A stretch of 64,000 bases of DNA from positions 62,001-126,000 of the forward strand of contig NZ_JACHEB010000004.1 in the NCBI RefSeq assembly GCF_014201335.1. The letters are read 5' to 3'. The position numbers and the translations under genes were made by a program. Numbering within the stretch: the stretch's first letter is position 1; each line of letters starts with the position of its first letter. Positions 33,712 to 43,496 of this stretch are shown in pieces. The stretch is from Tunturiibacter gelidiferens (GTDB taxonomy: Bacteria; Acidobacteriota; Terriglobia; Terriglobales; Acidobacteriaceae). The notes under the pieces are model-generated. The model was not told the origin of the DNA. It searched no databases and worked only from the letters and a program-made list of their open reading frames with translations.

Positions 33712-35826
33712 TTACCAGACGCGGCAGCTCTTCGCAGGCACCATCGGAGTCCCCTGCTTGCAGCCAAACGCCGCTGCAAACCCAGGCTGATTCACAATCG
33801 CGCCATTTGCGCGGAAGTGATCCGGTGAATGCGGATCCGTCAACACCTGCGTCCGCGTCTGCTCCGGCCGTGAGTTCTCGCACCAGTTCTGCGCAAAGCC
33901 GATATAGAACCTCTGCGGCGCGGTGTATCCATCCTTCTTCGCCGCCAGATCCACACCTTCCTTCTTCGCGCGATCGAGATACGCCATATAAGCCAGCACC
34001 AGCCCACCATTGTCCGCCGTGTTCTCGCCCAACGTCAGCTTGCCATTCACCTTCACATCATCAACGGCGATGAAGTTGCCATACTCATTCTCCAGGCAGT
34101 CCGTCCGAGCCACGAAGTTCTTCGTATCCTCCGGCGTCCACCAATCGCTCAGGTTGCCCTTACCGTCAAACTTCTTCCCCTCATCGTCGAAGCCATGCGT
34201 CAGTTCATGTCCAATCACCGCGCCGATATGCCCATAGTTCGTCGCATCATCCTGCTTCGGATCGTAGAACGAAGGCTGCAGAATGCCGGCAGGGAAGTTA
34301 ATCGTATTCATGCTTGGATCGTAGTTCGCATTCACCGTTGGAGGCGTTAGATCCCATTCAAAGATATTCACTGGCTGCCCGATCTTCGCCAGCTGACGGT
34401 CATTCTCGAATGCGTCCGCTCGTTGCGAATTCCCCAAAGCGTCATCCGGTTTGACCTCTAGCTTGGAGTAATCTCGCCACTTGTCGGGATAGCCAATCTT
34501 GTTCGTGACTTCGTGCAGCTTCTCCTTCGCCCGCGTCTTCGTCGCAGCCGACATCCACTCAAGTTGATCGATATCCCGGCCCATGGCCGCTTCGATGTCA
34601 GCAACCATCTCCACCATCTTCGCTTTGCTATCTCCGGCGAAGTACTGTTCCACGTACACCTTGCCCAAAGCCTCGCCCAGCGCGCCATTCACCGAGTTCG
34701 AGCAGCGCTTCCAGCGCGCCGCCTGCTCCGGCTGTCCATTCAGCTTGCGCCCGTAAAAATCAAAGTTCTCCGCATCGAACTCCTTCTGCAGTCTGCCCGC
34801 ATAAGTCGTCAGCACCTGGTATCGCAGATAGGCCTTCAGCGTTTCGAGGCTAGTCGCATCAATCTCCTTCATCAGTGCAGGAAAGAAATCCGGGGTTGAA
34901 TTATTAATCTCGCTGACCTTTGGCGAATGCACCGCACTCTCAAATTCTCCGAACTTAAAACCCGGCATCGTGCCCTCGAACGTCGCAATCGGCTGCAGAT
35001 GGTAGGTCTTCTCCGGATCCCGCATCTCCGTCACGCCCATCGATGCCTTGGCCAACTCCGTCTCGAACGCCATGATCGCCTGAGCATCCATCTTCGCCTT
35101 CTCCGGCGCGGTCCCCGCCAGCTCCAGCATCTTCGCCACATGCGCTACATACTGCTCTCGCAGCTCAACGTCTTTCGCTCCCGTGCGAAGGTAATAATCC
35201 TTCTCCGGCAACCCAAGGCCACCCTGTCCTACAAACGCAATCTGCTTCGTGGCATCCTTGAAGTCCTGCTGCTCGCCGTAACCGAAGAACGCATTCACGC
35301 TTATGCGCTGCAGCTTCCCAATCAGCGGCGGCAGTTCAGCCTTGCTCTTCACGGCATCGATCTCACGCAGCAGGGGCTCAATCGGCGTCACTCCCTTCGC
35401 TTCGATGGCGTCGGTATCCATACACGCTTTGTAGTAGTCCCCGATCTTCTGCTCATCCGGCGACCGCCCCGCCCCGCCAGCAGCCGCTTTGTTCAAAATC
35501 CCATTCAGCGACTGAGTGTTGACGTTATACAGCGCATAAAACTGATCCACGCCAGCCTGGTCCGCAGGAATCGGATGGTTCGCCGCGAACTTCCCGCAGG
35601 CAAACTTGTAAAAGTCATTGCAGGGGTCCGCCGAAGTATCCAGCGAGGTCGTATCGAACCCGGGAATCGGCAAATAGACCTCGGTCGGCTTGCTGCTGTC
35701 ATTCACCAGCTTCGTCTGTGCAAATCCGGTAACGCCGGTGCCAGCCGTAGCCAGTGCAATCAATACGCTTAGCCCAGCGCGTCGTCTCGTTCTGTCGGGC
35801 ACTCCCAAAGTCCATGCGTTCAACAT
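33712..35826 (-). CDS. M13-family (neprilysin-like) zinc metallopeptidase
   Basis: 704 residues, exported: signal peptide in the first 36 residues ending near TGFAQ. The M13 N-terminal domain spans about 60-440 (PCNDFYKFACGKF near 65). Catalytic zinc motif HELTHGF (His540, Glu541, His544), third ligand in ENTADNGG (Glu601, with Asp605), and the conserved end AKSCRVW. All catalytic residues are intact and the length is typical of bacterial PepO/neprilysin homologues. Likely periplasmic oligopeptidase. It diverges from the large secreted unknown protein at 35987. Confidence 0.95.
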   Translation of the reverse strand: MLNAWTLGVPDRTRRRAGLSVLIALATAGTGVTGFAQTKLVNDSSKPTEVYLPIPGFDTTSLDTSADPCNDFYKFACGKFAANHPIPADQAGVDQFYALYNVNTQSLNGILNKAAAGGAGRSPDEQKIGDYYKACMDTDAIEAKGVTPIEPLLREIDAVKSKAELPPLIGKLQRISVNAFFGYGEQQDFKDATKQIAFVGQGGLGLPEKDYYLRTGAKDVELREQYVAHVAKMLELAGTAPEKAKMDAQAIMAFETELAKASMGVTEMRDPEKTYHLQPIATFEGTMPGFKFGEFESAVHSPKVSEINNSTPDFFPALMKEIDATSLETLKAYLRYQVLTTYAGRLQKEFDAENFDFYGRKLNGQPEQAARWKRCSNSVNGALGEALGKVYVEQYFAGDSKAKMVEMVADIEAAMGRDIDQLEWMSAATKTRAKEKLHEVTNKIGYPDKWRDYSKLEVKPDDALGNSQRADAFENDRQLAKIGQPVNIFEWDLTPPTVNANYDPSMNTINFPAGILQPSFYDPKQDDATNYGHIGAVIGHELTHGFDDEGKKFDGKGNLSDWWTPEDTKNFVARTDCLENEYGNFIAVDDVKVNGKLTLGENTADNGGLVLAYMAYLDRAKKEGVDLAAKKDGYTAPQRFYIGFAQNWCENSRPEQTRTQVLTDPHSPDHFRANGAIVNQPGFAAAFGCKQGTPMVPAKSCRVW

Positions 35827-35986
35827 TTCGTCTTCCTTTTCTCGGAGAATTTCTGCAGCCTTTGTATCACCAATCCAATGCAGGCCATTATTTACGCAAC
35901 ATCGTCTGCATACATTGGCAACGCTCGCGCGTCTGTGAAACCATTACTCGAGCGTTCTCGGTGAGCAGAGATACGCGTCCACTCCC

Positions 35987-37768
35987 ATGACGGTTCCCAT
36001 GAAGGTTTCTAAACCTCTCATTTCGACGTTGCGCCACTGCCTCTCGCTCATGGGTGCTCTTCTTTTTTTCTTCGCTCAAGCCCTCTTCGCCGCGCGCGTC
36101 GCCACTCCCGACCAGCGTCTTCCTCTGCAACCGTTCGGGTTCCAACCACTCTCCGAGCAGTTCCTCCTCGCAGGCAGCTCCATGTTGACCATCCACTACG
36201 TCGACAATGAGCATCTTCTGCTCACCTTCAGCGCCCGCCACCTTCTCACGCGGCTGCCCGACGAGCCCGAGGACGATATGGACCGCACCATCGACGCCGT
36301 CCTGATCGAACTCCCCTCCGGCCACGCCCTCGCCCGCACCACCTGGCGCACGCACGACCACGGGCAGTATCTGTGGAGCCTCGGCCACGGTCACTTCCTA
36401 CTACGCATCCGCGATACCCTTACCACCTTCGCTCCCCTCGCCAACCTCTCCACCGGCAAGTCCTTTGCTGAGCGGCCATTTCTCTCCACAGAAAATCGTC
36501 GCATAGCCGCCGTCATCCTCTCGCCCGACGCCGACCTGCTCACCGTTGAGACCATCAAACGTACGCCCGCTCCGCCCAAACCGAAGACTCCCCTCTTCGG
36601 CCCCACGCCCATCGAACCGGCTCCCGAACACCCCGTCGTTCAAGTGAACTTCTATCGTCTCCATCCACCCGCCGAGCCCGCCGCCCCCATCAAAGCCGAA
36701 TACGCAGGTATTGCACGATCCAGAGCCGTCGGAGGAGCCCCCATCACCGTCGCCGGCTATCTCGACACAGTCGACCAGGGCCGTCAACACTACGCTTTCG
36801 ACTTCCACTCCTACACCGGTAAGGTCGACGAACTCTCTCCCTTTGACTCCACCTGCCACCCTTATCCCCTCTTCGTCAGCCACAGCGAATTCATCGTCTT
36901 CGGCTGCCGCAACAGCCATACCGTCGGCGCAGTGGGCGGCTTCAACATGCGCGGACAAGAGATGTGGGAGCAAGGCCTCTTCGGTGACTTCATCGCCCCA
37001 TCGCTCGTCTTCGCTCCATCAAGCGGCCGATTCGCCCTCAGCCGGATTCTCCTGCGCAACTCCGTAGTAGCCGACCAGCCCGTTAGTCCCGACGAGATAT
37101 CGTCCCAAACCGTCGTCGTCTATCAGACCGACAGCGGCAAGCAGATCCTGCACGTTGACTGCTCCCCCATCGAGCGCGCAGGACAGAACTTCGCCCTCTC
37201 TCCCGACGGCCTCTCCTTCGCTCTCATCCACGCCGACGCCATTGAGATCTATCGCCTTCCGGCGCTCACCTCCAAGGAGGTGAATGCGGTCAAACTGGCC
37301 CAGACATCTGCTCCTCCCGCGAACGATCTCCCGGTTCACTTCGCAAACCAGCCCACCCTTTCTGACGAAGAGGCCGACTCCACCGTTCAACCCGAAGCCC
37401 AGCCCGACAACGCCGTAGTCAGCCCCACCGCAGGAACCTCCGACTCCGACCAGACCTCCCAACCTGCGACCCACGCCAACGCCCCGGCCTCGAACGACCT
37501 AGGTCAGCCCCCCCCCGAGCATCCCGATCAGGCCACCACCCCACTCTCCCGCCGTCCCGCTCAGGCTACCGCCGAACCCTCCGGCCAACCCGCCCAGCCT
37601 CCCGCACAATCCCCCGACAACCCCAGCCTAGCCTCCGGTACCGCTCAGTCTTCCGGCGACCCATCCCCGGAAGCCCACCGCAAACCCCCGACCCTCTATA
37701 CCCTTCCAACCGACAAGCCCTCAGACAAACCCGCAAACCCCGACCATCCCAAGGACACCCCGCAGTAG
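35987..37768 (+). CDS. large secreted protein of unknown function with disordered Pro-rich tail
   Basis: 593 residues. Signal peptide around residues 5-35 (LMGALLFFFAQALFA). Residues about 40-420 look like a repeated beta-strand fold, with short blade-like stretches such as LLTFSARHLLTRLP, GQYLWSLGHGHFLLR and VAGYLDTVDQGRQHYAF, reminiscent of beta-propellers but without a clear WD or PQQ motif. From about 445 to the end the chain is Pro/Ala/Gln/Ser-rich and probably disordered. Starts at 35987 or 35999; neither has a strong ribosome site. Common architecture in acidobacterial secretomes; function not assigned. Confidence 0.75.
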   Translation: MTVPMKVSKPLISTLRHCLSLMGALLFFFAQALFAARVATPDQRLPLQPFGFQPLSEQFLLAGSSMLTIHYVDNEHLLLTFSARHLLTRLPDEPEDDMDRTIDAVLIELPSGHALARTTWRTHDHGQYLWSLGHGHFLLRIRDTLTTFAPLANLSTGKSFAERPFLSTENRRIAAVILSPDADLLTVETIKRTPAPPKPKTPLFGPTPIEPAPEHPVVQVNFYRLHPPAEPAAPIKAEYAGIARSRAVGGAPITVAGYLDTVDQGRQHYAFDFHSYTGKVDELSPFDSTCHPYPLFVSHSEFIVFGCRNSHTVGAVGGFNMRGQEMWEQGLFGDFIAPSLVFAPSSGRFALSRILLRNSVVADQPVSPDEISSQTVVVYQTDSGKQILHVDCSPIERAGQNFALSPDGLSFALIHADAIEIYRLPALTSKEVNAVKLAQTSAPPANDLPVHFANQPTLSDEEADSTVQPEAQPDNAVVSPTAGTSDSDQTSQPATHANAPASNDLGQPPPEHPDQATTPLSRRPAQATAEPSGQPAQPPAQSPDNPSLASGTAQSSGDPSPEAHRKPPTLYTLPTDKPSDKPANPDHPKDTPQ

Positions 37769-37793
37769 AGTCCGCTCTCCTGCCACATCGTCG

Positions 37794-37867
37794 CCGTTGT
37801 CCTTGTCCTGCCTTTGTCCTTGTTCTTGCCCTGTTCTTGTCTTTGTTCTTGTTCTTGCTTTTGTTCT
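37794..37867 (+). repeat. degenerate hexanucleotide tract (TTGTCC/TTGTTC)n
   Basis: About 74 nt of pyrimidine-rich, roughly 6-nt-period sequence in an intergenic region. A second tract with the same period lies at 43314-43410. Both are next to dispersed GTCATC-type repeats. Confidence 0.7.
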
Positions 37868-37885
37868 AAGACACCCCCCACAGGA

Positions 37886-37950
37886 ATCGTCATCTCGACC
37901 GAAGTCGCGCGGTCTCATCGCGCAACGCAGTGGAGAGACCCGTATTTCGT
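37886..37950 (+). repeat. dispersed GTCATCTCGACCGAAG repeat, intergenic copy
   Basis: Begins CGTCATCTCGACCGAAG and ends GCAGTGGAGAGACCCGTA. Matches the sequence at 41559-41620, which lies inside the ybeY reading frame. The stretch from 37769 to 38148 otherwise holds the hexanucleotide tract and the rpsT 3' region, and no gene is seen. Confidence 0.75.
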
Positions 37951-38148
37951 TTTTTGCCGTTGTTATTTGCCGTCAAGGCTTTGAGCCCGCTGACACGTGA
38001 AGCGTAGAGGAGCTCACAAAAGATAAAAGCCAGCCGCGGTCTCCCGCAGCCAGCCTCTTTAAATCTTAGCTTTTCTTGTTGTCATGCCCGAAGAGAATCT
38101 GTTGCTATCGCTTCTAAAGACGAAAATCTCAGCGCAAATAGCTGAAAA

Positions 38149-38427
38149 CTAAGCAGCCTTCTTCGGCGCAACAGCCTTCACACGAGCATTCAAGCGGCTC
38201 TTATAGCGGCTCGCGGTGTTCTTATGCAGAACGCCCTTCTGAACGCTCTTGTCCAGAATCGAAGCGGTCTCACGGTACTGGGTGGTTGCTGCGGTGTGGT
38301 CGCCCTTGGCGATCGACTCGCGCAGAAGGCGCAACGTTCCGCGCAGCTTGCTCTTGTTCGAGCGGTTCACCGCGGTCTTGGCTACGGTCTGACGTGCGCG
38401 CTTCAACGACGAAACATGATTTGCCAT
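38149..38427 (-). CDS. rpsT: 30S ribosomal protein S20
   Basis: 92 residues from ATG 38425-38427, preceded by GAGAGAAGAGAG. The sequence opens [17 protein letters not shown], is strongly basic, and contains [13 protein letters not shown] and [12 protein letters not shown], the canonical S20 pattern binding 16S rRNA in the 30S subunit. It has its own promoter (38558-38586) and a leader of about 120 nt. In E. coli the S20 mRNA is an RNase E substrate; whether that holds here is unknown. Confidence 0.97.
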   Translation of the reverse strand: MANHVSSLKRARQTVAKTAVNRSNKSKLRGTLRLLRESIAKGDHTAATTQYRETASILDKSVQKGVLHKNTASRYKSRLNARVKAVAPKKAA

Positions 38428-38895
38428 AAACTCTCTTCTCTCAACCCGTACGTTTGTAGGGGAAAATGGGATGCAGGCTAGAGGCCAGCTGACGTTGCTT
38501 CCAGTCACAGCCTTGGAGCAGCGCTAAACAAGCCTGCCGCACTCCCTGCAATATCTAAGTCTACGGAAACCCAGCCATCCGGTCAACCGTCTTTACCCCA
38601 AAAACCGTCCTTTCGCCGCCAAAAAGCATCTCACATACCAAAACATGCTGGTGCCACGATCCAATCTCGGCTCCCCTTCAAAATCAATTCATCATTTGCC
38701 CCTTGACGCCATCTCCCTGACGTTCTACTCTTTGCCCATCTTCGACACTAGATTGGCACCTTTCGCCATCCCGGTCGCAGTAAAAGGGCGCAGCAAATGC
38801 GCCACCAGTCAGTGCCCGCTCTTCCCCCCTAAAAATCTCAGGTCAACCGGCCATGTACCCAACCCAGCTCCCCCTGACGGAGGTCAGCACACTAC
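38428..38895. other. 468-bp divergent spacer between rpsT and phoH
   Basis: Contains the rpsT promoter, a weak plus-strand promoter candidate for phoH (TTGACG 38703, TACTCT 38726, 17-bp spacer) and a 16-codon upstream frame at 38853. No other gene supported. Confidence 0.6.
38558..38586 (-). promoter_or_regulatory. sigma70-type promoter of rpsT
   Basis: On the minus strand TTGACC (38581-38586), a 17-bp spacer and TAGACT (38558-38563). Start of transcription expected near 38551, giving a leader of about 124 nt before the ATG. Confidence 0.65.
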
Positions 38896-38903
38896 TTGAT
38901 TAA
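38853..38903 (+). other. short upstream frame overlapping the phoH start
   Basis: ATG at 38853 reads MYPTQLPLTEVSTLLD and stops at 38903, 8 nt past the start of the phoH TTG codon. It could couple translation to phoH. Its own ribosome site is weak; it may be chance. Confidence 0.25.
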
Positions 38904-39933
38904 AAAATCCCTGGAAATCACACCTGGCATTGAGCCCCTGTACGGGACCCACGACGAAAACCTCCGCATCCTCGAGGACAAACTCAACGTCACGATCGAT
39001 CTCCGCTCCGACGCTATCCACGTTACCGGCGAAGCCACCAACGTTGCCCGCGTCGAACAAGTCTTCTCCGACTTCGACACCCTCCGAAAATCCGGCATCA
39101 ACCTCCACAACGGCGAACTCCACGGCATGCTCAAACTCGTCGTCGCCGACCCCGCCACCACTCTCAAATCCCTCGTCGACGCTGGCAAGCAGCGCTCCGC
39201 CGGCGTCAAACGCATGGTTCAGCCCCGCTCGCCCAACCAGCGCAAATACGTCGAGGCCATCGAACAATCCGACATGACCTTCGGTCTAGGACCCGCCGGT
39301 ACAGGTAAAACCTACCTCGCCGTCGCCATGGCGGTCAGCGCCCTCATGGCGAAAAAAGTCAGCCGCATCATCCTGGTCCGTCCCGCAGTCGAAGCCGGCG
39401 AACGCCTCGGCTTCCTCCCCGGCTCCCTCCAGGAAAAAGTCGATCCCTACCTCCGCCCCCTCTACGACGCCCTCTACGATCTTCTCGACCCCATCAAGGT
39501 TGACAAGCTCCTCGAGTCTAACGTCATCGAGGTCGCCCCACTCGCCTTCATGCGTGGCCGTACCCTCTCCGACGCCTTCATCATCATGGACGAAGCCCAG
39601 AACACCACCATGGAACAGATGAAGATGTTCGTCACTCGTCTCGGCCACAACTCCAAGGCCGTCATCACCGGCGACCTCACCCAAACCGATCTGCCCAACC
39701 CGAAGAAGTCCGGCCTCCTCGAAGCTCTCCACGTCCTCGACGGTGTCGAAGGCATTCGCTTCTGCCACTTCGAAGATGTCGACGTAGTCCGCCACCAGCT
39801 CGTCCAGCGCATCGTCCGGGCCTACGACAGCTACGGCAAGGCTCAGCAGCAGCTTCCTCTTCCCATCGGCGAAACTGCCCTACCCGACCCAAACGTCATC
39901 CAGGCCTCCAAACCCATACCAAAACCTCAATGA
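38896..39933 (+). CDS. PhoH-family ATPase (PhoL/YbeZ-like)
   Basis: 345 residues. Start is TTG (38896), the only possible start after the in-frame stop at 38877, with GGAGG about 12 nt upstream; the N-terminus KKSLEITPG fits the family. A KH-like N-terminal domain (about 1-105) precedes the ATPase: Walker A GPAGTGKT (132-139), VRPAVEAGERLGFLPG, Walker B FIIMDEAQN (about 228) and GDLTQTDLP. This is the YbeZ-type PhoH usually located before ybeY, as here, except that a GH16 gene separates them. Role in RNA/ribosome quality control inferred from ybeZ-ybeY association. Confidence 0.95.
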   Translation: MIKKSLEITPGIEPLYGTHDENLRILEDKLNVTIDLRSDAIHVTGEATNVARVEQVFSDFDTLRKSGINLHNGELHGMLKLVVADPATTLKSLVDAGKQRSAGVKRMVQPRSPNQRKYVEAIEQSDMTFGLGPAGTGKTYLAVAMAVSALMAKKVSRIILVRPAVEAGERLGFLPGSLQEKVDPYLRPLYDALYDLLDPIKVDKLLESNVIEVAPLAFMRGRTLSDAFIIMDEAQNTTMEQMKMFVTRLGHNSKAVITGDLTQTDLPNPKKSGLLEALHVLDGVEGIRFCHFEDVDVVRHQLVQRIVRAYDSYGKAQQQLPLPIGETALPDPNVIQASKPIPKPQ

Positions 39934-39959
39934 ACACAAGCAATCTGCGATAATCAAGG

Positions 39960-39984
39960 ACAGGGGGCGCATTCAGCCCCCTGT
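39960..39984 (+). terminator. perfect 9-bp hairpin between phoH and GH16
   Basis: ACAGGGGGC / GCCCCCTGT with a 7-nt loop, 26 bp after the phoH stop. No T tract follows, so it may be a weak terminator or an mRNA-processing stem separating expression of phoH from the genes behind it. Confidence 0.45.
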
Positions 39985-40012
39985 GACATTTAGCACCACC
40001 TGCTTCCGAGCG

Positions 40013-40971
<959 letters not shown>

Positions 40972-40975
<4 letters not shown>

Positions 40976-41679
40976 TCACCATCGAGCCACCATCAAGCCT
41001 CAAGGAAAATCTCTCACGCCCCGGCCTGACGAGCTTCCTTAACCGTGCCCGCCTCGCCGTCGGCCTCACTGGCCAGGTCGAGGTCCTGCTCGCCGACGAC
41101 CCCACCCTCCGTCGTCTCAACAAATCTTTCCGCGGCAAAAACAAGCCTACCGACGTCCTCAGTTTCCCCACGCCCGACGAGATCGCAGATACGCACGCCG
41201 GAGATCTCGCCATCTCCCTCGAAACAGCAGCCCGCCAGGCCGCCACCTACAGCCACTCCCTGCGCGACGAAGTAAGAATCCTCCTCCTCCACGGTCTCCT
41301 CCACCTCTCCGGCCTCGATCACGAAACCGACAACGGACAGATGGCCGCCCGCGAAGCCACGCTCCGCACCAAACTCAAGCTCTCAAACACTCTCATCGAA
41401 CGCACCACTGCACTCCCGCGAAAGTCGATGACGCGCGCCGCCAAAGAGAACTCTTCACGTTTGAAGAAATCGCAACCCAGCTCAACAAAACCATCTTCAG
41501 CCATCACTAAGAAATCGCTATCACACTCAACAAAAACATCTCCGACCCTCACTAAAAAATCGTCATCTCGACCGAAGGTGGCGCACTATGCCGCCGCAGT
41601 GGAGAGACCCCCGCACTTCGCACGAACCACCAAAAAACCCAAAGGTACGAAGATTAAAAACAAGCGAGGCGCAAAGTGA
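40972..41679 (+). CDS. ybeY: endoribonuclease YbeY with unusual C-terminal tail
   Basis: Zinc-dependent RNase for 16S rRNA 3'-end maturation and ribosome quality control. The core (about 1-145) carries KPTDVLSFPTPDE and the zinc motif HGLLHLSGLDH (His107, His111, His117). The family normally ends near residue 150-180, but here it continues to 235. The tail (about 146-235) is Lys/Ser/Thr-rich (KKSQPSSTKPSSAITKK) and residues about 196-217 are encoded by a dispersed intergenic repeat. The start overlaps the GH16 stop (ATGA) and the stop overlaps the next GTG start (GTGA), so translation of the operon is coupled. Confidence 0.93.
41559..41620 (+). repeat. dispersed GTCATCTCGACCGAAG repeat inside ybeY
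   Basis: Shares CGTCATCTCGACCGAAG and GCAGTGGAGAGACCC with 37886-37950. Here it is translated as part of the YbeY C-terminal tail. Confidence 0.8.
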
Positions 41680-43160
41680 CTTCCTCTTACGCCTACACCA
41701 TCGCCCTCCTCCTCCTCCTAGCCATCCTGGCGCTGGCTGCCTACGTCGATCGCATCTACTCCGAGATGGGCAAGTTTCTCGCCCGCGAGTATCAGGACAA
41801 CATCGACTCATGGGAGCGCGTTGTCGAACCCCGCCTCCGCCTCGGTCGCGAGTCCATCGCGCTCTCCGCCTCCGTCCTTCGTCAACTCTCGCTCGCCGCC
41901 CTGGCTCTGCTCTCCGGCCTCCGCCTCTACAGCCACACCACACTCGTCCCAACCCTCGCCCGCACCCCAACCACAGGCGAGATCCTTCGCGCCGTCTTTG
42001 AGCTTATCCTCCTCATCCTCATCTTCGATCGTCTCCTCCCCCAGCTTCTCTTCTCCCGCACCCGCGGCCTTTGGATCAGGCGCATCACCCCCATTCTCCA
42101 GGCCCTCTTCTATCTCATCCTTCCCGTCACCCTCCTCCTCGGCCTCCTCCTCTCCATCGCCGCGCTCGCCGAACCTGAAGACACCACCGAAGAAGATCAT
42201 CCCTCCGAAGCCATGGACGCACTCCTCGAAGCCGGCGAAGAAGAAGGGATCCTCGAAGAGTCCGATCGCGAGCTGGTCCGCTCCGCTGTAGAGTTCGGCG
42301 ACAAAGTCGTCCTCGAGGTCATGACCCCTCGCCCGGAAATATTCTCCGTCCCCGGCACCCTCACCCTGCAGGAGTTCACCGCCACCATTAACGAGCACGC
42401 CTTCTCCCGCGTCCCCGTCTACAACGGCTCGCTCGATCACGTCACCGGCATCGCCTTCGCCCACGATCTCCTGAAAGTCCTCGACGCCGAAGCCAACACC
42501 CTCACCGTCGCACAGATCCAGCGCCCAGCCGCCTTCGTACCCGAGACAAAAAGGGTGGCTGAGCTCCTCCGCGAGATGCAGCGCGAAAAACAACACATGC
42601 GCATTGTCATCGACGAGTACGGCAGCGTCGCAGGCCTCGTCACCATTGAAGATCTGCTCGAAGCCATCGTAGGCAACATAGCCGACGAGCACGACGAGCC
42701 CGAAGCCGACGACGAACCCATCCGCGAACCCAACGGCGCCTACGTCGTCTCCGGCTCCTTCGAGCTCTCGCGCCTCCGCGACCTCTTCGCAGATCAATTC
42801 GAACAACCGAACCGCAACGGACGCCCCGCCGAAGACAGCGAACCCCACGATCCCGAAGACGAGGCCTTCGAATCAGCGGAAGCCGCTCACTGGAGCGACA
42901 GCAGGGAAGACTCCGACGATGCCAAAGACATAAGAGATTTACGCGAGCCCCGCGACACTCGCGACGACCCCACAGCCGTCCGTCTTCCCGAGCACTACGA
43001 ATCCACAACCCTCGGTGGCCTCGTCTCCGAGATCGCCGGCCACATCCCCCTACCCGGCGAAGTCGTCGAAGAGGACGGCCTCCGCCTCGAAGTACTAGCC
43101 AGCACCGACCGCCGCATCGACCGCATCCGAGTCAGCCTCGCCAACCTCCCCGCCGCCTAG
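41676..43160 (+). CDS. CNNM/CorC-type transporter or regulator with CBS domains
   Basis: 494 residues of the HlyC/CorC (UPF0053) family. GTG start overlaps the ybeY stop. N-terminal DUF21/CNNM-like part with about four membrane helices (7-24, 70-85, 104-125, 140-165); a CBS pair follows (VMTPRPEIFSV about 205 and HMRIVIDEYGSVAGLVTIED about 308); the C-terminal CorC_HlyC domain (YVVSGSFELSRL ... LPLPGEVVEEDGLRLEVL) is interrupted by a 55-residue acidic low-complexity insertion (about 375-430). It is often linked to ybeY (YbeX/CorC). Mg/Co efflux or a ribosome-related role is inferred from the family. Confidence 0.9.
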   Translation: MTSSYAYTIALLLLLAILALAAYVDRIYSEMGKFLAREYQDNIDSWERVVEPRLRLGRESIALSASVLRQLSLAALALLSGLRLYSHTTLVPTLARTPTTGEILRAVFELILLILIFDRLLPQLLFSRTRGLWIRRITPILQALFYLILPVTLLLGLLLSIAALAEPEDTTEEDHPSEAMDALLEAGEEEGILEESDRELVRSAVEFGDKVVLEVMTPRPEIFSVPGTLTLQEFTATINEHAFSRVPVYNGSLDHVTGIAFAHDLLKVLDAEANTLTVAQIQRPAAFVPETKRVAELLREMQREKQHMRIVIDEYGSVAGLVTIEDLLEAIVGNIADEHDEPEADDEPIREPNGAYVVSGSFELSRLRDLFADQFEQPNRNGRPAEDSEPHDPEDEAFESAEAAHWSDSREDSDDAKDIRDLREPRDTRDDPTAVRLPEHYESTTLGGLVSEIAGHIPLPGEVVEEDGLRLEVLASTDRRIDRIRVSLANLPAA

Positions 43161-43180
43161 CCGCAGCTATCGCTCGCCCT

Positions 43181-43297
43181 GCCGTCGCAAGTCCTTCCAG
43201 CCCAAGACAAAACACTTGTCATCCTAAGCAAAGTTGACCCGCCGTCGCTTGTTCTTCCCAACCCCAAGCGCTCGTCATCCTGAGCAACGTACTCGAA
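43181..43297 (+). repeat. two degenerate tandem units containing GTCATCCT
   Basis: Units start GCCGTCGC at 43181 and 43241, 60 bp apart; each continues with CTTCC, CCAAG and TCATCCT-AGCAA. The second is followed by ACTCGAAGGATCC and then the hexanucleotide tract. Confidence 0.65.
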
Positions 43298-43313
43298 GGA
43301 TCCCTGTATTTTC

Positions 43314-43410
43314 CGTTGTCGTTGTCGTTGTCGTTGTCGTTGCCGCTGCCGCTGCCGCTGCCGCTGCCGTTGTTGTTGCCGTTGCCGTTGCCGTTGCCGT
43401 TCTGGTTGTC
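43314..43410 (+). repeat. hexanucleotide tract (GTTGTC/GCTGCC/GTTGCC)n
   Basis: About 97 nt of 3- and 6-nt-period sequence, in blocks of GTTGTC, then GCTGCC, then GTTGCC. Noncoding. Followed by a small stem ATCCCC-gaa-GGGGAT (43411-43425). Confidence 0.85.
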
Positions 43411-43496
43411 ATCCCCGAAGGGGATCTTCATCTCCTCCCCTCAATCAACCTGTCAAGCCCCTAAACCATCTAACCCGCTACCCACCAACGACATAA

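Noticed and set aside
37696-37893. Minus-strand Gln/Glu/Lys-rich small protein
   Set aside because: Arises from the other hexanucleotide tract; no ribosome site and no similarity.
38645-38899. 84-codon plus-strand frame before phoH
   Set aside because: No ribosome site, no domain, and it runs into the phoH start in another frame; the spacer is better explained by promoters.
43234-43464. Open frame encoding a Val/Ala-only protein
   Set aside because: It is just the translation of the hexanucleotide tract; no start signal or conserved part.
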